64,000 nucleotides of DNA from Molossus alvarezi (Eukaryota; Chordata; Mammalia; Chiroptera; Molossidae), in assembly GCA_037176705.1 (NCBI GenBank), contig CM073889.1, positions 105,603,890 to 105,667,889 on the forward strand, in the 5' to 3' direction. Under the pieces are notes generated by a model that was given only the letters and a program-made list of their open reading frames with translations, had not been told where the DNA came from and did no database searches. The position numbers were made by a program, and so were the translations under genes. Shown here piece by piece: positions 1-11,679 of the stretch; position 1 is the first letter of the stretch, and each line of letters opens with the position of its first letter.

Positions 1-1175
1 TTCTGAATGTTCACTCATTTCAAACAGACTTTCCTGGGGTGTCAGAAATCAGAGTCCTTTGAGGGCCACCCCGGAGAGGGTCCTCTGAGGCAGCCTGAGG
101 TCAAGGCTACCAAGTTCAGGGCTGGGTTGCTACCGTACTACTGTTTACCCTCAAGCCATGAGAATCTCCCCTTTCTTCTTTGAGGATCTCATGTCCGTAG
201 AATGAAGATTTCAGCCCATTGCATAACAGCCGACAGCCATGCTCAGTTCTGTGGTTTGCAGATCACTTGGCACATTTTTGCCAGTCAGACTATATTAAAT
301 AGAACGCATGATCCGAATACCGTCGAATAATACTGTGAAGACGGCCCGTTGCCTTCATGGCTCTCTCCTCCCCGCAGCTCAGCAGCTGCTGGGGTGGGAG
401 GCCGGGCCCGGTGCAGAAATGAAATCCCGGGTTGTACGGGGAGGTGCCGCTTGCTCTCGGTGCCTCTGTCCTGTGTCAGGAAGCCTTGGTCCCAAGCCCT
501 GTGCTGCCTGCCTTCCAGCCAGTCATGGGTTTAGGGATGATAGAGGTAATACTGCTATCCCTATTTTGTAGATGAGAAAACAATTTGGAGAGGTTACGTG
601 ACAGGTAAGATGTTTGGGGGACTGGGTTAGATCTCACACCTGCAGGAGCATTTCTCTAGATCCTTTCTGAAGGTGCCGGGACCCTCCCAGCCAGTGCCAA
701 GTTCTCCTCGGCTTTGAGCTGGTGGAGTGTGAAGTAAGTAGCCTTGTGACCCTTCTCTCTGCTTCCCCAACTTTGAGTCCTCTTCTCAATTTCTCCTGGG
801 GGGTCAGGGACACCTGTCTCCCCGATCCCATCAGTCTCTTGAAATGACAGCCGTGCTTCCTCTTTTTATCACCTCCTCATCTTTCCGTGGGAGGTGACGA
901 CGGTTCAGTCTCTTTCAGCTGGATGCCATCAAAGCTTTTCTCAGCCGCTGCTATGGAGACAAAGCGCAGGTACCGTTTCCATTTGCCACCACGTGCTATT
1001 AAAAGACAGGCACGGATTGTGAGCCCAAGATGTTCAGAAAATCAACCTGGAACTTACCCCTTTTTAAAAATTCTAATAGAGGGTAATTCATGCACGTTTG
1101 TTGGCAAGCCATCTGCCTCAGGGACCGAGCACAGGTTAGATAATTAAACTCAACCTGTTCCTGCGTGGCTGCCTG
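1..1175. other. Unannotated mammalian intergenic or intronic DNA
   Basis: No gene is supported here. Open frames of 61-87 codons exist on both strands (for example 308..571 and 887..1147), but they overlap each other, have no recognisable domain and no splice-site context that I would trust. The only repeat relic I can see is a MIR-like piece near 541-620. Confidence 0.6.
541..620 (-). repeat. MIR SINE fragment
   Basis: The segment reads CTATTTTGTAGATGAGAAAA followed by GGAGAGGTTACGTGACAGGTAAG. This follows the reverse strand of the MIR 3' half (TTTACAGATGAGGAAACTGAGGC...GAGAGGTTAAGTAACTTGC). It is short and diverged, as expected for an ancient mammalian MIR. Confidence 0.45.
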
Positions 1176-1179
1176 ACTT

Positions 1180-1630
1180 ACCATTTACCTCATCTCAGAC
1201 TCCTCGCCTCCAAAAACCCACTCTCCAAACTGGTTAACTCATTGTTCCCCCAAAACACCTGTCTTGCGTTTTTATTTTTACTCATGCCATCCAGCCACCT
1301 GGAACGTCCTCCCCCTCTCCCTCTCCAAACCCTTCTCATTTGCTTCACAATATGTTCCCCAAACACCTCACTCACAATGATCAGTCTCCCTCCCTTGAAT
1401 TCCAATAGCAATGAATTCTATACAGTTTGGCTGGTAATTAATCATATGCTGCTTTATGGTATTCTCCCTATTGTTACCTTGAACTGTTACTTAAATCTTT
1501 AATTTTAACGTAACTGTTTCCATATGTTTGTCTTGTTTCCATAATTGAAATATAAGATCTTCAAAAGCAGGAGATATATTGTCTTATTGTATCCCCTTTA
1601 GTACCTAATATGCGGCTGATTTGATGATTT
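1180..1630 (+). repeat. L2 LINE 3' region
   Basis: The stretch around 1296-1400 (CACCTGGAACGTCCTCCCC, then CTTCTCATTTG, GTTCCCCAAACACCTC) follows the sense-strand L2 3' part that encodes the end of the reverse-transcriptase ORF. It continues near 1555-1625 with AAGATCTTCAAAAGCAGGAG and TGTATCCCCTTTAGTACCT, matching the L2 3' UTR motif of the TAAGCTCCATGAGGGCAGGGA...GTATCCCCAGCACC type. It is strongly diverged and non-functional. Confidence 0.6.
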
Positions 1631-1639
1631 CTTTTTCTT

Positions 1640-2145
1640 TTTTTTTTTTGCTAATTGGATAACAAAACTTATGAAACTTCATTCAATTGCTTAGGTAATA
1701 GCAGAGCATATTTATTAAATGGTAAACATGTGTGGGGGGCTGGAGCGTGTGGTCCAGGGTTCCTTTAGGTAAATGTAACCCCCAACGCTGAGGAAGGAGT
1801 GGGAAAGGGGACCCCTGCTCGTGGGCCTGCAGGACACGGGATCTGAGGAGGAGTCGGCTGGCAGCTCCGTCCTGCCCCTTCTCTCCCAGGCCAGGACCAA
1901 TGATTCTAGAAAAACACCTGCATAACCTCTTGCCTTGTTTTGTTCTTTTTCTGTGTCTCTCTCATCTGAACCCTCACAAAGACGCAGCCTAATGCTTATA
2001 CTACCGCCTCGTCTCCCTCTGCCACCCTCACTGCAGAGAGGAACAATAAAAACACCCTGATGAACTTGGTGCACGGGGTAAGCAGCTTCGCAGATGGCCT
2101 CCCCGGACCGCTGCCTCGTGGTGTCTGCACACGTGCAGAGTCCTT
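1640..2145. other. Unassigned spacer
   Basis: A T-run near 1640 is followed by sequence with no repeat family I recognise. The minus-strand 153-codon open frame at 1715..2176 has a low-complexity composition, runs into the neighbouring LTR and has no domain I know, so I do not call it. Confidence 0.5.
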
Positions 2146-2149
2146 GTCC

Positions 2150-2254
2150 TTCAATACAGGCCACGTCTAGTGACATGTCTCTAATGATGGTTTGTCACGT
2201 GTCACTTCCAAGGTCAGGTTACAGACAACCTCTTTTTTCTGTCCTGTGCGCGTG

Positions 2255-2336
<82 letters not shown>

Positions 2337-2633
2337 TCCTTCTGGAGAAACCTAGCTGATAGGTTCTGAACAGCCCTGAGGAGAGGTCCACATGATATTT
2401 TGGGGCCCTGGGACCTGCCAGGCGAGTGAGTTTGGAAGTAGATTCTTCCCCAGTTGGACCTTCAGCCCTGACCGCCACCTTAGTGGCGCCTTGTGAGAGG
2501 CCCTGAGCCAGAGGACTGAGCTCAGCTGCCTAGATTCCTAACCCACTCTGCCTTTGAAATCACAAATGTTTGCTGTTGGAAGTCACCAAAGTTTCGGAGT
2601 AATTTGTTATGGAACAATAGATAGCTAATACGG
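2150..2633 (+). mobile_element. MLT1-type LTR (ERVL-MaLR) relic
   Basis: The order of motifs follows an MLT1 LTR: GTCACGTGTCACTTCCAAGG near 2194, an internal CT-rich tract, GAGAGGTCCACATGATATTT near 2380, GTGAGAGGCCCTGAGCCAGA near 2492, GATTCCTAACCCACTCTG, and a 3' end reading AATTTGTTATGGAACAATAG then ATAGCTAATACGG. No gag or pol sequence adjoins it, so it is a solo LTR or fragment. The CT tract is part of MLT1 but has grown to about 70 bp here. Confidence 0.75.
2264..2332 (+). repeat. (CT)n microsatellite inside the LTR
   Basis: An almost unbroken CT tract with one TCCTCTT interruption near 2286. It explains the RERERE and SLSLSL runs in the overlapping open frames at 2094..2369 and 2167..2478, which are therefore not genes. 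Confidence 0.95.
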
Positions 2634-3091
2634 TATTTAATTATGGTAAACCATTCAGGAAATGGCCAAGATCATCTAAATGCCTCTGTGTATATTTATA
2701 ACATTTTTATTCTGTAAGCTTAAAAAATATGATGGTTCATTTCAGATACAATAATTGGGTTGACCCTGAGGTGGGTGCTATGTCCATTCTTTGCTGCCTG
2801 TCTTTCATCATAGTGAAACTGGTCGATGGTTAACAACATAGATCATGAGCTAGACAAAAATGTCACAACTAGATCAGTATCTGAGAACATGAGCAGCATG
2901 AAATGAGTCACTGAGCCTGCTTCAAGTATCAACATAATCAGAGGGAGACTGCTGTCCTCAGTGGTGTATTCTCCAATACTCAGCAAAATTCAAGTGAGTC
3001 ATCAGAAAAGAACTAAGCAGTTGTTTCATTATCTGTGACACTAACTTCCCCAGTCTGAATAAATCTCACTTGTGTAATGGGGAACTGGGCT

Positions 3092-3294
3092 CAGCGCGCC
3101 TAGTCTGTACCACTACCTGTTTTGGTAAATAGGTTTTATTGGAACACAGCCGCCCCGTTTGTTTAGACGTTGGCCATGGCTGCTTTTCATCGGCAGCATC
3201 TGAGTTGAGTAGTCGGGAAAGAGTCAGTAAAATTCACAAAAGCTAAAATATTCTCATCTGGCCTTTATAGAAAAAGTGTGTTGATCTCTCTACT
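3092..3294. mobile_element. Old non-autonomous DNA transposon, hAT-like
   Basis: Motifs such as CCTGTTTTGGTAAATAGG, TTTTATTGGAACACAGCC, GGCCATGGCTGCTTTTC, GAGTTGAGTAGTC and CTAAAATATTCTCATCTGGCC follow a common mammalian MITE-like repeat whose ends read CAGCAGTCGGCAAACT and AGTTTGCCGACCCCTG. I cannot name the subfamily with certainty. Both ends are degraded and I see no clear target duplication. Confidence 0.6.
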
Positions 3295-6200
3295 CCAAGG
3301 CAATGATTTGTAAAATATATTCAAAGGAACACTATTTCTATGGGATGTTAATAAATGTTATATGAGAAAAACAGCGGGCTCTGTGGCCAAATGTCTAGGA
3401 AGCACTGTGTTAAACAAAGGTAAATGCATTGCTTTGCTATAGAACTTCTCTGAGCCCTTAATGATCTCCAAGCGGAGGACATGGAGCAATGCATTTAAAA
3501 AAATTTTTTTGATCATGAAGCTTTTTGTCTCAGATCATCGCTCAAGAGACTAGTGTTCAACTCACTAGCAAATGCTCCACTAGGGCTATGAAAGTTGCAG
3601 TTTTCAAAGTATTAACTTTGAAAAAAAAAAAAAAAAAAAGAAGTAGACATAAGCATAACAACCTTGACTTTTAAAGTATCCATAACAATTTGGAAATACA
3701 CAGGGAGATGGCCTTACTGATCACAAGCCTGATATTAAACCAACACTTGGAAAGTCAGATAAACATAAACATGAACTTGAATGTTAATAGCAGGCACTGT
3801 TTTTACAGAGCTAGCCATGCTGGAAATAATTTTAAAGTCGGAAGAAGAATGTGATATTGTTTGTCTGAAATTTTGTACCGCGGAGCCCCTACAATTCTTG
3901 TAGATGCCTTAAGGACTATAGCTGAGAATTAAAGATAATCTTGGTTTCACCAGCCAATTTAAAAAATGGGTTCAATTGCTAAACGAAGTTCAAAAGACAT
4001 TAATCTATTCCTAACTTTTCTTCTTGAAATTAAGAACAGATTTCTAAAGGACTAGAGCGATCACAGTCACGGGTGGTCAGCCACTGACCAATGGTCAAGA
4101 TTCAGACCGATGTTATGACTATCCATTCCCTTACACCATACTGCCCAGCTTATGGCCTGTGGGACACGTTTTGTGGTTGACTGCTTAGGATTAAAGACCT
4201 AGTCTGTAAGCCTGGGAAACTGCTGACTCACCACCTCAGTCTGAACCAGCATGGGATGAGAAGAATACCAGGAAGAGTTTGGTGAGTGAAGAAGACAATA
4301 GGTTCCCAAGTATGACACCAATATAATAGAATGTAGAGTGGGATGTTTCCTGTTGTCCCAGACCTTTGGCCAAGGTCCAAAGCAGAGCTTGAAACTGTTG
4401 GTGGTAAGCACTTCCCCAGAAGACTGACTAGAGGTTCTATCGCTGAACTGCCCCTGATAAAATAAAGAAATGAACAGAGTTGAGGACAGGAGGTGACCAG
4501 CCTTTGGTGAAATCCACATTAATGAAGAAAGTATTTCCTCTGTTTCTCTGTAGTCATGGAGGATGTCTCCCTCTTCCCAAAGCTAAGTAAGGCAGTCTCC
4601 AAGAGAATCGTGAATAAAAACAAGGTGACTCAGAGAAAGGGTGCTGAATGGGTGCATGCTGAGCTGAAGACCTCAAGTCTTCTCTGGTGCAGCCACAGGA
4701 GTGAGGTCTTAGGGGTCATTGAGAGAACATACCAGGAAATAAGAAGTGTGACGTGCTATCTTCTCCATTTCCTAATGCTTGCAAAGGCAAGAGGGTAGAA
4801 GAGTGTTTGATACATGTCATCTGGAGCCTTTGTGGGTAGCATGTTTGAACATAGAGAGTAATGTTCACTTCAAGATTCCTGAAGGCAGTAGGTCTAAGGA
4901 AGTAGGGCTTGTATGCCTGAAAATGGGGTGTGGGTAGGCCCACCTCACCTCAAGTCTCTGTGGAACTGGGAAACTCAGAAGTAGTTCTCATAGCTCCATG
5001 TAAAGCAAGATGGGAGTGGGTAGAAGAACAGGACCCATGGAGCCATTCAGGATAGCCAGCGTGGGAGGCCAAACACAGACAAGGGCTGAGAGATGTTTAA
5101 CACTGCCTTCCGGGGTGGAGGTGGGAATTCTCAGCGACGGAGGGAGTAGGGGTAAAGCTGAACTGAATGCTACCCCTGAACACAAACACTCATACACACA
5201 CATTTCTATTTGCCACCTACACGGGGGCTGACATAGAAATTGAGAACACCAACATTAGAAGGACCAAAGGAGAGCTGTACCAGTCCAACTTCCTGACACC
5301 ACACACTCCAGTCCATCTGCTCCTTCCTCGCTGACCAGCCACGATGGGCCAGCGTGGCCCTGGGGGGATTGTAAAGTCTAAAAGAAGGAGCTTAAAGGGA
5401 GGAGAAAGGAGGGAAACACATGAAGAACAGACCACCAACCTTCAAGCCACTGGAGCCACGAAGTGGAAAAGAGAAAACACCACAGGGGAGAGAGAGGACA
5501 CAGCTTTGAGTCTGATTTAAGACTGAAGTAAATAAATACGGCTGAGTCTTACATAACAAATGGACTGTTCTAATAACCAAAAGTGACAGGCAAGTTGGAG
5601 GAGCTGGCCAACTTTCTCTTAAAGGAGCTCCTTCCCATCCGGAAAGGTGGGTCAACATATTCTAGTGGAAGGAGCTGTTATTGGATAAGGATAAAACTGT
5701 TTCATTTTTATATCCATAACATGTTGAGACTCCCCAATAAATTTGTTACATAAGATGTATACTTTGGACAGAATTTTTATGTTTTCCTATTCCTAATGCT
5801 TTTCTTCCGAGGGATTCTAAAGGCAGCATGCCAATATTTTCCTTGTTCTGCAAATTAGCACACAGAGAAAGTGGTGTTGGTTATCAAAGGACCTGAATCT
5901 GACAACAGCTTTCTGTCTTCTACTCATATCATGAGGCAGCTAACTCCCTCTCAGACCCAAATGTGGTCCATTTTTAATTGGGAACAGAACTTTTCAATTC
6001 TTGAGCCCAAAACAAATTAAAAAGTAGGAGGTGGGGGGAGGAGATGGAAAAGTTTTGTTTTTTTCCCTTAATTTGAGAATCTGTGATTTCTCACTGGTTT
6101 TTATCAGTACCAAGATTTTTGTTTTGTTTTGTGTTTTTTTTTTTAAGGTTTTTTTTTTTTCTTTAAAAAAAAATTCACAGTTCTCTATTCATGACTAAAT

Positions 6201-7685
6201 TTATCTGTTTTAAAAAATCCATCTGGCTTTTGTGTTATGGAAGCCCACACAAGCCTGTACCAACCATCCTAGAAGCAACAGAGTTATCAAATGAAGCGAG
6301 ATTTAAATGAAGGAACAGCAAGCTCATTAAGGGCTGAGTTTCTTAATAAAGAATCAGGAGCAGTGGAAAGCTGAATGATGCCAAAACGCACAAAAGTTTC
6401 AAAGTCTAAAACTGTTTTTGAGGAAAAAACAGAAGAAATGACTTGGCCAATTCTGCAAGCCCTACCCCCAAAATAAATACATCTATTCCCATTTGCACCA
6501 ACAAATGTAAATATCACTCAATCTCAAACTAACATTAGTATTACAATGAAATATAAGTAATTCTGAACATAAAGCCAAGTACAAGACATACCAAAATATA
6601 ATAAAACTGGAAACAACTTTACATTTATTGTTCAGAGACTGTCACTGGTTTTCTTCAGAAACTTTATTTCTCTGCCTCAACCACATGTAGATTTCATTTT
6701 CATATACTACTCTGGACAGCTTAATTTTCTTTTAACCAATGAATGGCATCCAATTAAGTAAAACCTCTCTGCAAGAAAATCATATTTTCAAGTGATTCTG
6801 GTAAATGAAATGCATTACCTGGCTTTATTTTTAATATCTCATATCAATGTTCATAAGTAAGGAAAATATGAAAAATCACTTAGGAAAGGTCAGTATCTCT
6901 CCTGGTTATTGGAAAGCGTATGGATTTCAAATGTATATAATATATTCCTGCTATATTAGAGCCTCCTACACTAAGTGTTAGGGAGTTTTAAAGCTTTTTT
7001 CAAATTTGCCTCAAATGTGTTTAAGAAGATGGTTCATCACATTAGACCTCAATTCACTCCTCAGAGAGAGAAAGCTGTTGGTAACCCGTGTGCTTCTAGG
7101 AAATGAATTTGGGATCCATTTGTGAAAGGTTTCTTTGCATTTCATAAAGAAATGGCATGTTGGAATTGTGTGATATGGCCAAGTGAAATCATTATGATGG
7201 AGCGTTTCTTTGACTGAACTATAGATAACCAAGCAGCGCCTTCAAGGTGTCTCGCTTCTTCTGAAAGTCAACACCCTCGCAGGAAAGTGAAATGGTTGCA
7301 ACTTATGGACACGGGGAGAAGCCAGAGAGATGGATGGAGCCTCCCGAGGAGGGCGCGGACCAGACGAGCTCCGAGTGCTCAGTGACCACTGTTAAAATGT
7401 GACCCTGTAGCAGTCTGCACAGCCATCTGCTTCTGCCATCATCTTTGGTTCCCACAAACAGATTTAAAAAGTTCAATCTGGCCCTTGGGGAGTTTAGGAG
7501 CATTTTGCAGATTTTCTGGATGGGATCAGAGAAGCCACTAATGGACTCACCACTCCTGTCTCCAGGAACAATCTACCTCAAATTCTTTTAGTTAAGGCCC
7601 AGCACGGTCTTACAGATCCCTACGTCTTGCCTGTCCTGTGCAGGAGCCAGAACAGAATTCGAACAGTGTGCCGCTCCCATTCCTT
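3295..7685. other. AT-rich unannotated stretch
   Basis: About 4.4 kb without a repeat or gene that I can name. It contains a poly(A) run at about 3622-3640, poly(T) runs near 6118-6165, and several 60-106-codon open frames on both strands. The frame 4556..4798 begins two bases after a pyrimidine-rich TAG that resembles a splice acceptor, but nothing else supports an exon. GC content looks low, and parts (6290-7010) have the look of conserved non-coding DNA, which only an alignment could show. Confidence 0.5.
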
Positions 7686-7689
7686 TCCA

Positions 7690-7915
7690 CGCCCACCCAC
7701 CCCACCCCCACCCCAGCCTAACCGCCACCACGCCATCGTCCTCATCTGGATGATCAGTCAGCCTCCTACTGCCTTCCTGTCCCCTGGATTCCCTCTCATC
7801 TCTCCTCCACAGCCAGAGTGAACTCTGTCAGAAGTCATCGGACCTTACGGCTCCCCCACTGAAAACTGTCCCATGGCTTCACGTTGCATCCTGACAAACG
7901 AAGAACTCCGAACTC
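7690..7915 (+). repeat. L2 LINE ORF2 3' fragment
   Basis: Reads CATCTGGATGATCAGTCAGC, CTCCTACTGCC, CTTCCTGTCCCC, CACAGCCAGAGTGAACTC, then CATGGCTTCACGTTGCATCC. In the same order the L2 sense strand has CTGGATTACTGCAATAGCC, CTCCTAACTGGTCTCCCTGC, CAGCCAGAGTGATC and CAATGGCTTCCCATC. Frames are broken. Confidence 0.6.
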
Positions 7916-8180
7916 CACACAACAGCTGCGAAGGCAGTCTAGGTCAGTTAGCAACACTACACAACAAATCCACCCCAAACTCAGTGGCGTAAAATAATAT
8001 TGATCACTCTTGTGCCAATTGATTTTGCCGATCGAGGCTAGCCGTGGCTGGGCTCATCCATGGATCTGGGCTGCTCGCGTTCTGCGTCGTATCTCTCACT
8101 CTGCTATGTGCAGACCATGTGCTAATAAGCCAGGTGTGAGTGAGGATTCCTTTTTTTTAAATTTGCAGCCAAACATGGTC
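7916..8180. repeat. Old interspersed repeat, probably LTR-derived
   Basis: AAATCCACCCCAAACTCAGT, GGCGTAAAATAATA, GGCTGGGCTCATCCATGG and similar pieces resemble a common mammalian repeat containing CAAACTTAGTGGCTTAAAACAA. I cannot settle the family. It directly follows the L2 piece, so the two may have inserted into one another. Confidence 0.4.
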
Positions 8181-8189
8181 TGGGGGTGT

Positions 8190-9690
8190 GGTTACAGTAT
8201 GTGCAATGCCTAGGGGCCACCATACACTTAGGCGTCTTTGAAGCTGTTCTCGTTTTATTTTAAAAGCAGAAGAAAAATGAATATGATAGCAATGAACCCA
8301 TCATTATTTTTTCTTCATATCAGTGCATTGTAAAATATAATTTTTCATAGTTTTGTGTGGGTGTGTGTGAATGAAGTGGTCCTTACCTGGGGCCACAGAA
8401 GCCATAATGCAACCTTGCACAATCCTTATTTATCAGGTCTGAAACCTACAAAACCGGTTATTTGTCCTGTTTTTCTTTTTTTCTCTTCAGTAGGCCATGG
8501 AGTTTTATGAAATTTCAATTTCCTCCCCTAAAAGGCCGGGGAGCGAATAGGTGAGTTTCATCAACCATCTCTGGAAAGGGGCAGCCCAAAGGCCGTGACT
8601 CTCCCTGCACTCGGTAGCTGGCTGGACCCTGGCACCCTCAGCTGTCTGTCCCCACCTAGGAGACGCATGGTTTTAAAGGGAAATTGCCCCTCGGTTGGTC
8701 TGCACTGTGCTTGTCATCCTGCTGAGCTGTTGCATCCATGAGTTGTCACTATGCGGAGTCTCTTTAGTTCTCTGCAAAGAACGTTAGAACACGCCTTCCC
8801 GCAAGCGTTTCTGTGCCCAGCCGGAGCGTTGGCCCGGTTCATTCCCCATGCAGTCCCCTTTATGCTGTACTTGAACAGAAGCCCATTCCAGTGATCAGTT
8901 CCATTCGGTTTGTGGAAATCCACTGCTGGGAAAACATCGTGAGACTCAGAGGGGACACAGACACGGGAGGTGCTGTTTGAAGAAGACGGGCACATGTCCT
9001 CTTCACCTGTGGAGATCGTTAGTTTCGGTTCAAATGTAAGAACTTTATCAGCCATAGTCTTGTCATTCCCACAAGAATACTTGTGCTTTGTAGCCAAATA
9101 TAAGTGTAGTCATGCCATCCTTTGTAAAAGAAGCTGCGTAATTTTTTAGATCACTGCATACAGAATATTCCAAAGTTAGCTTTGTCTTGTGAAACTCTGA
9201 ATTAGCTTCACCATTTTTAAGTTATTTTGACATAATTCTGTATTTTTAATAGGCGGTTCATTTCCTGTTTCTGTGTGCCTCTTCATGGCTGCGAGAGCTT
9301 AGATTTCTTTTTCTTGCTGGTTCCCAAACCACAAATGAAAAAAGTACAATCCTGCATTGACCACGTCAGCTACCTAAATATTTTCACAGATTCTGTGCTC
9401 TCTTTCCTTGCTGAACGGAGAGAGAAACTCGCATGGTATTTCTACCCTTCCGGAGTGGAGAGTTCATTTCATCTCGCCTGTGTTTACACAGATTTCTTGG
9501 TATTCAGATTCCAGATCCTTCCTCGGGCTCCGTGACAACGTGGCTTTGGGTGCCCTCCACTCTGGGGCGCTGTGTGCCCTGTGGCCCACAGATTGGAGAA
9601 GACACTGTCCTTGGCACTCTGGGTCGTTGTGCCCAACATTTCTGAAGTTGGACCCAGTTGTCTACTCATTACCCTCATCACACTTTTATC
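8190..9690. other. Unannotated stretch with one minus-strand open frame
   Basis: The minus-strand frame 8714..9109 is open for about 130 codons with unremarkable, protein-like composition. The first ATG lies at 9055. No family, signal peptide or membrane segment is visible and no poly(A) or splice signals frame it, so a chance open frame is more likely than a gene. Confidence 0.45.
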
Positions 9691-9693
9691 TGT

Positions 9694-9869
9694 TTGTTTA
9701 TTTTTAGGTAGGGTGGAAGAGAGGAAGGGAGGGAGAGAGAGAAACATCGACGCGAGAAAGACACGTCAATTGGTGGCCTCCCACATGACCCTGATCTGGT
9801 CCGGGGATTGAACCTGAAACCCAGGCACATGCCCTTGACTGTGTCTTCTGTCGCTTCCACTCGGCCAGG
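9694..9869 (-). mobile_element. Old Ves SINE, minus strand
   Basis: Reads TTTATTTTTAGG, GAGAGAGAGAAACATCGACG, CAATTGGTGGCCTCCCACA, GGGGATTGAACCTGAAACCC, AGGCACATGCCCTTGACTG and ends CCACTCGGCCAGG, the reverse complement of a Ves element with the tRNA-like head at the right end. The head is partly lost between about 9838 and 9860. No target duplication is readable, which suggests an older copy than the plus-strand ones. Confidence 0.75.
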
Positions 9870-9971
9870 AGTCACCTGGAGATCAGTGACAGTGACAGGG
9901 CACCCTTCCCTCAGCCGTCTCCTTTCCTCGCCGTAAGGAGGGGACCCCTGATTTACCTGGTGGGACTAAGG

Positions 9972-10155
9972 CAGTGATTCTCCAAGGGTGGTCTCTGGGC
10001 AGCACCATCAGCATCACCCGGGAACTTGCTAGAAGTGGAGATGGCCGGGCCCCGCCCCAGACCCCCTGAGCTGGACGCTCAGGAGCCAAGGCCCCGTGGT
10101 CTGGGTTTGAACAACCCCGCTGGGTGACTACCAGGCTAACGTCTGAGAACCACTG
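9972..10155 (-). mobile_element. MER5A, non-autonomous hAT-Charlie element
   Basis: Both inverted ends are legible: CAGTGATTCTCCAAG at the left and GAGAACCACTG at the right. Between them are GCATCACCCGGGAACTTGCT, GGGCCCCGCCCCAGACC and CTGGGTGACTACCAGG, following MER5A in reverse. The 184-bp length fits the family (about 189 bp). Flanks GACTAAGG (9964-9971) and GACTAAGA (10156-10163) form an 8-bp target duplication with one mismatch, as expected for hAT elements. Confidence 0.85.
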
Positions 10156-10255
10156 GACTAAGACTTTGTTTTCATTCAGACTCGGTGTTAAACCATCAGA
10201 GTATTTCCGCAGCCCCAGCAGGGCCCTGTGAAGTCTGTGCTCCTGGTCCCTGAGA

Positions 10256-10673
10256 CAGCTCTGTCTCCGGGGCAGCTCTGTCTTCAGGGCAGCTCTGTCT
10301 CCGGGGCAGCTCTGTCTTCAGGGCAGCTCTGTCTCCGGGGCAGCCTCCGCCCTCAGGGCAGCTCTGTCTCCGGGGCAGCCTCCGCCCTCGGGGCAGCCTC
10401 CGCTCTCTGGGGCAGCTCTGTCTCCGGGGCAGCTCTGTCTCGGGGCAGCTCTGTCTCCGGGGCAGCCTCCGCCCTCAGGGCAGCTCTGTCTCCGGGGCAG
10501 CCTCCGCCCTCGGGGCAGCCTCCGCCCTTGGGGCAGCTCTGTCTCCAGGGCAGCCTCCGCCCTCGGGGCAGCTCTGTCTCCGGGGCAGCCTCCGCCCTCG
10601 GGGCAGCTCTGTCTCCGGGGCAGCCTCCGCCCTCGGGGCAGCTCTGTCTCCGGGGCAGCCTCCGCCCTCGGGG
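10256..10673 (+). repeat. GC-rich minisatellite, 24 units of 16-19 bp
   Basis: Two unit types are interleaved: A = GCAGCTCTGTCTCCGGG (17 bp) and B = GCAGCCTCCGCCCTCGGG (18 bp). I count 24 units. The last eight alternate A-B regularly, giving a higher-order 35-bp dimer. Because the array has few stops, it keeps long frames open on both strands (10228..10881 plus, 10318..10710 minus); these are by-products of the repeat. Confidence 0.95.
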
Positions 10674-10679
10674 CTCCCG

Positions 10680-11535
10680 CGGAGCTGGCGCGGGGCCACG
10701 GAAGGAGCATGCAGTCTGCTTTGGACAGCCTCTCCTATTTCCTGTCAGCTCCTCTGCCCTTTATAGCCCTTTCCTGTGTCACGTCCACACCCATTGTTCC
10801 TCTCTGGATCTTCTCATCCGGTCCCATTCCAGGGGATCAGTGGTGGAGGCTGACAGGGACCCTCCCCCCGGGATGACTTGAATGCATTATCATAAAGGCC
10901 TACAAACCATCATGCATCTTCATCAGCATCACTAGGCAGTGCTGTGCTCACCAACAGCCCCCAGATCTCAGGGTCAACGACTGCAGAGGATCATGACACA
11001 CACTGGCGGCCCCGTGTGAGCCCATGGGGAAAGGAATCTCTGCTGTTCAAGGCACGCCTCGCTGTGGGCCGGGCGGGCACTGCTGGTGTCTGGTGTGCTG
11101 GCTGGCGGCAGGAAGGAGCGTGGCACAGCACAGAGGGGCTCACCAGGCTTTGTCTGGAAGTGACACATTACTTCCTTCCCGTGCCATTGGCTAACACAGC
11201 TAATATGGCCAAGTCTGACCTCAACGGGGCACGCAGGTTCAGTCTCCCAGAGGGAACTGACGACTGGTCATTCTTCCTGCGATCTTAGTCCGTCACCCAA
11301 AGGCTAGACCACCAATGGAGAATTTCAAACTCCGGGGTGAATAATGAGACAGCGTTTGGGTGTGTACACCTGTGACTGTACACCCACGGAGTGCGTCCCA
11401 GATGGAGAGAGTGTCCTGCGGGAGGCCGCTTCCTGTTGGCCTCAAGCACCGTCATACGGACTGTTTTAAAGAGGAAATGGGAACTAACGGTGATAGGTAA
11501 GGGACAGATAAGTGCTGGCCACTGCGCCTGACCTT
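10680..11535. other. Unannotated stretch
   Basis: Moderately GC-rich DNA with overlapping frames on both strands (10944..11288 plus and 10974..11168 minus). I see no repeat family and no gene. Confidence 0.5.
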
Positions 11536-11539
11536 TTCC

Positions 11540-11670
11540 ATTCATATTCTCACTGACACCTCACCTTCGGCAGGAGAGAAAGGAACTGACCTTGTACAGA
11601 TGAAGACAAGGTCCAAAGCAATGTGAAACTTACACAGTGGCCTGGGATGTGGTGGGAATGAGATGCTGAT
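11540..11670 (-). repeat. MIR-like fragment
   Basis: Reads TGTACAGATGAAGACAAGGT, AAGCAATGTGAAACTTACAC, AGTGGCC, weakly following the reverse strand of MIR (TTTACAGATGAGGAAACTG...TAAGTAACTTGCC). Divergence is high and the call is tentative. Confidence 0.35.
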
Positions 11671-11679
11671 GTCACAGAC

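Noticed and set aside
2094..2478. Frames with SLSLSL or RERERE runs
   Set aside because: These are translations of the (CT)n tract.
10228..10881. 217-codon plus-strand frame and 130-codon minus-strand frame
   Set aside because: Both run through the 17/18-bp minisatellite, and their repeated peptides follow directly from it. No protein evidence remains outside the array.
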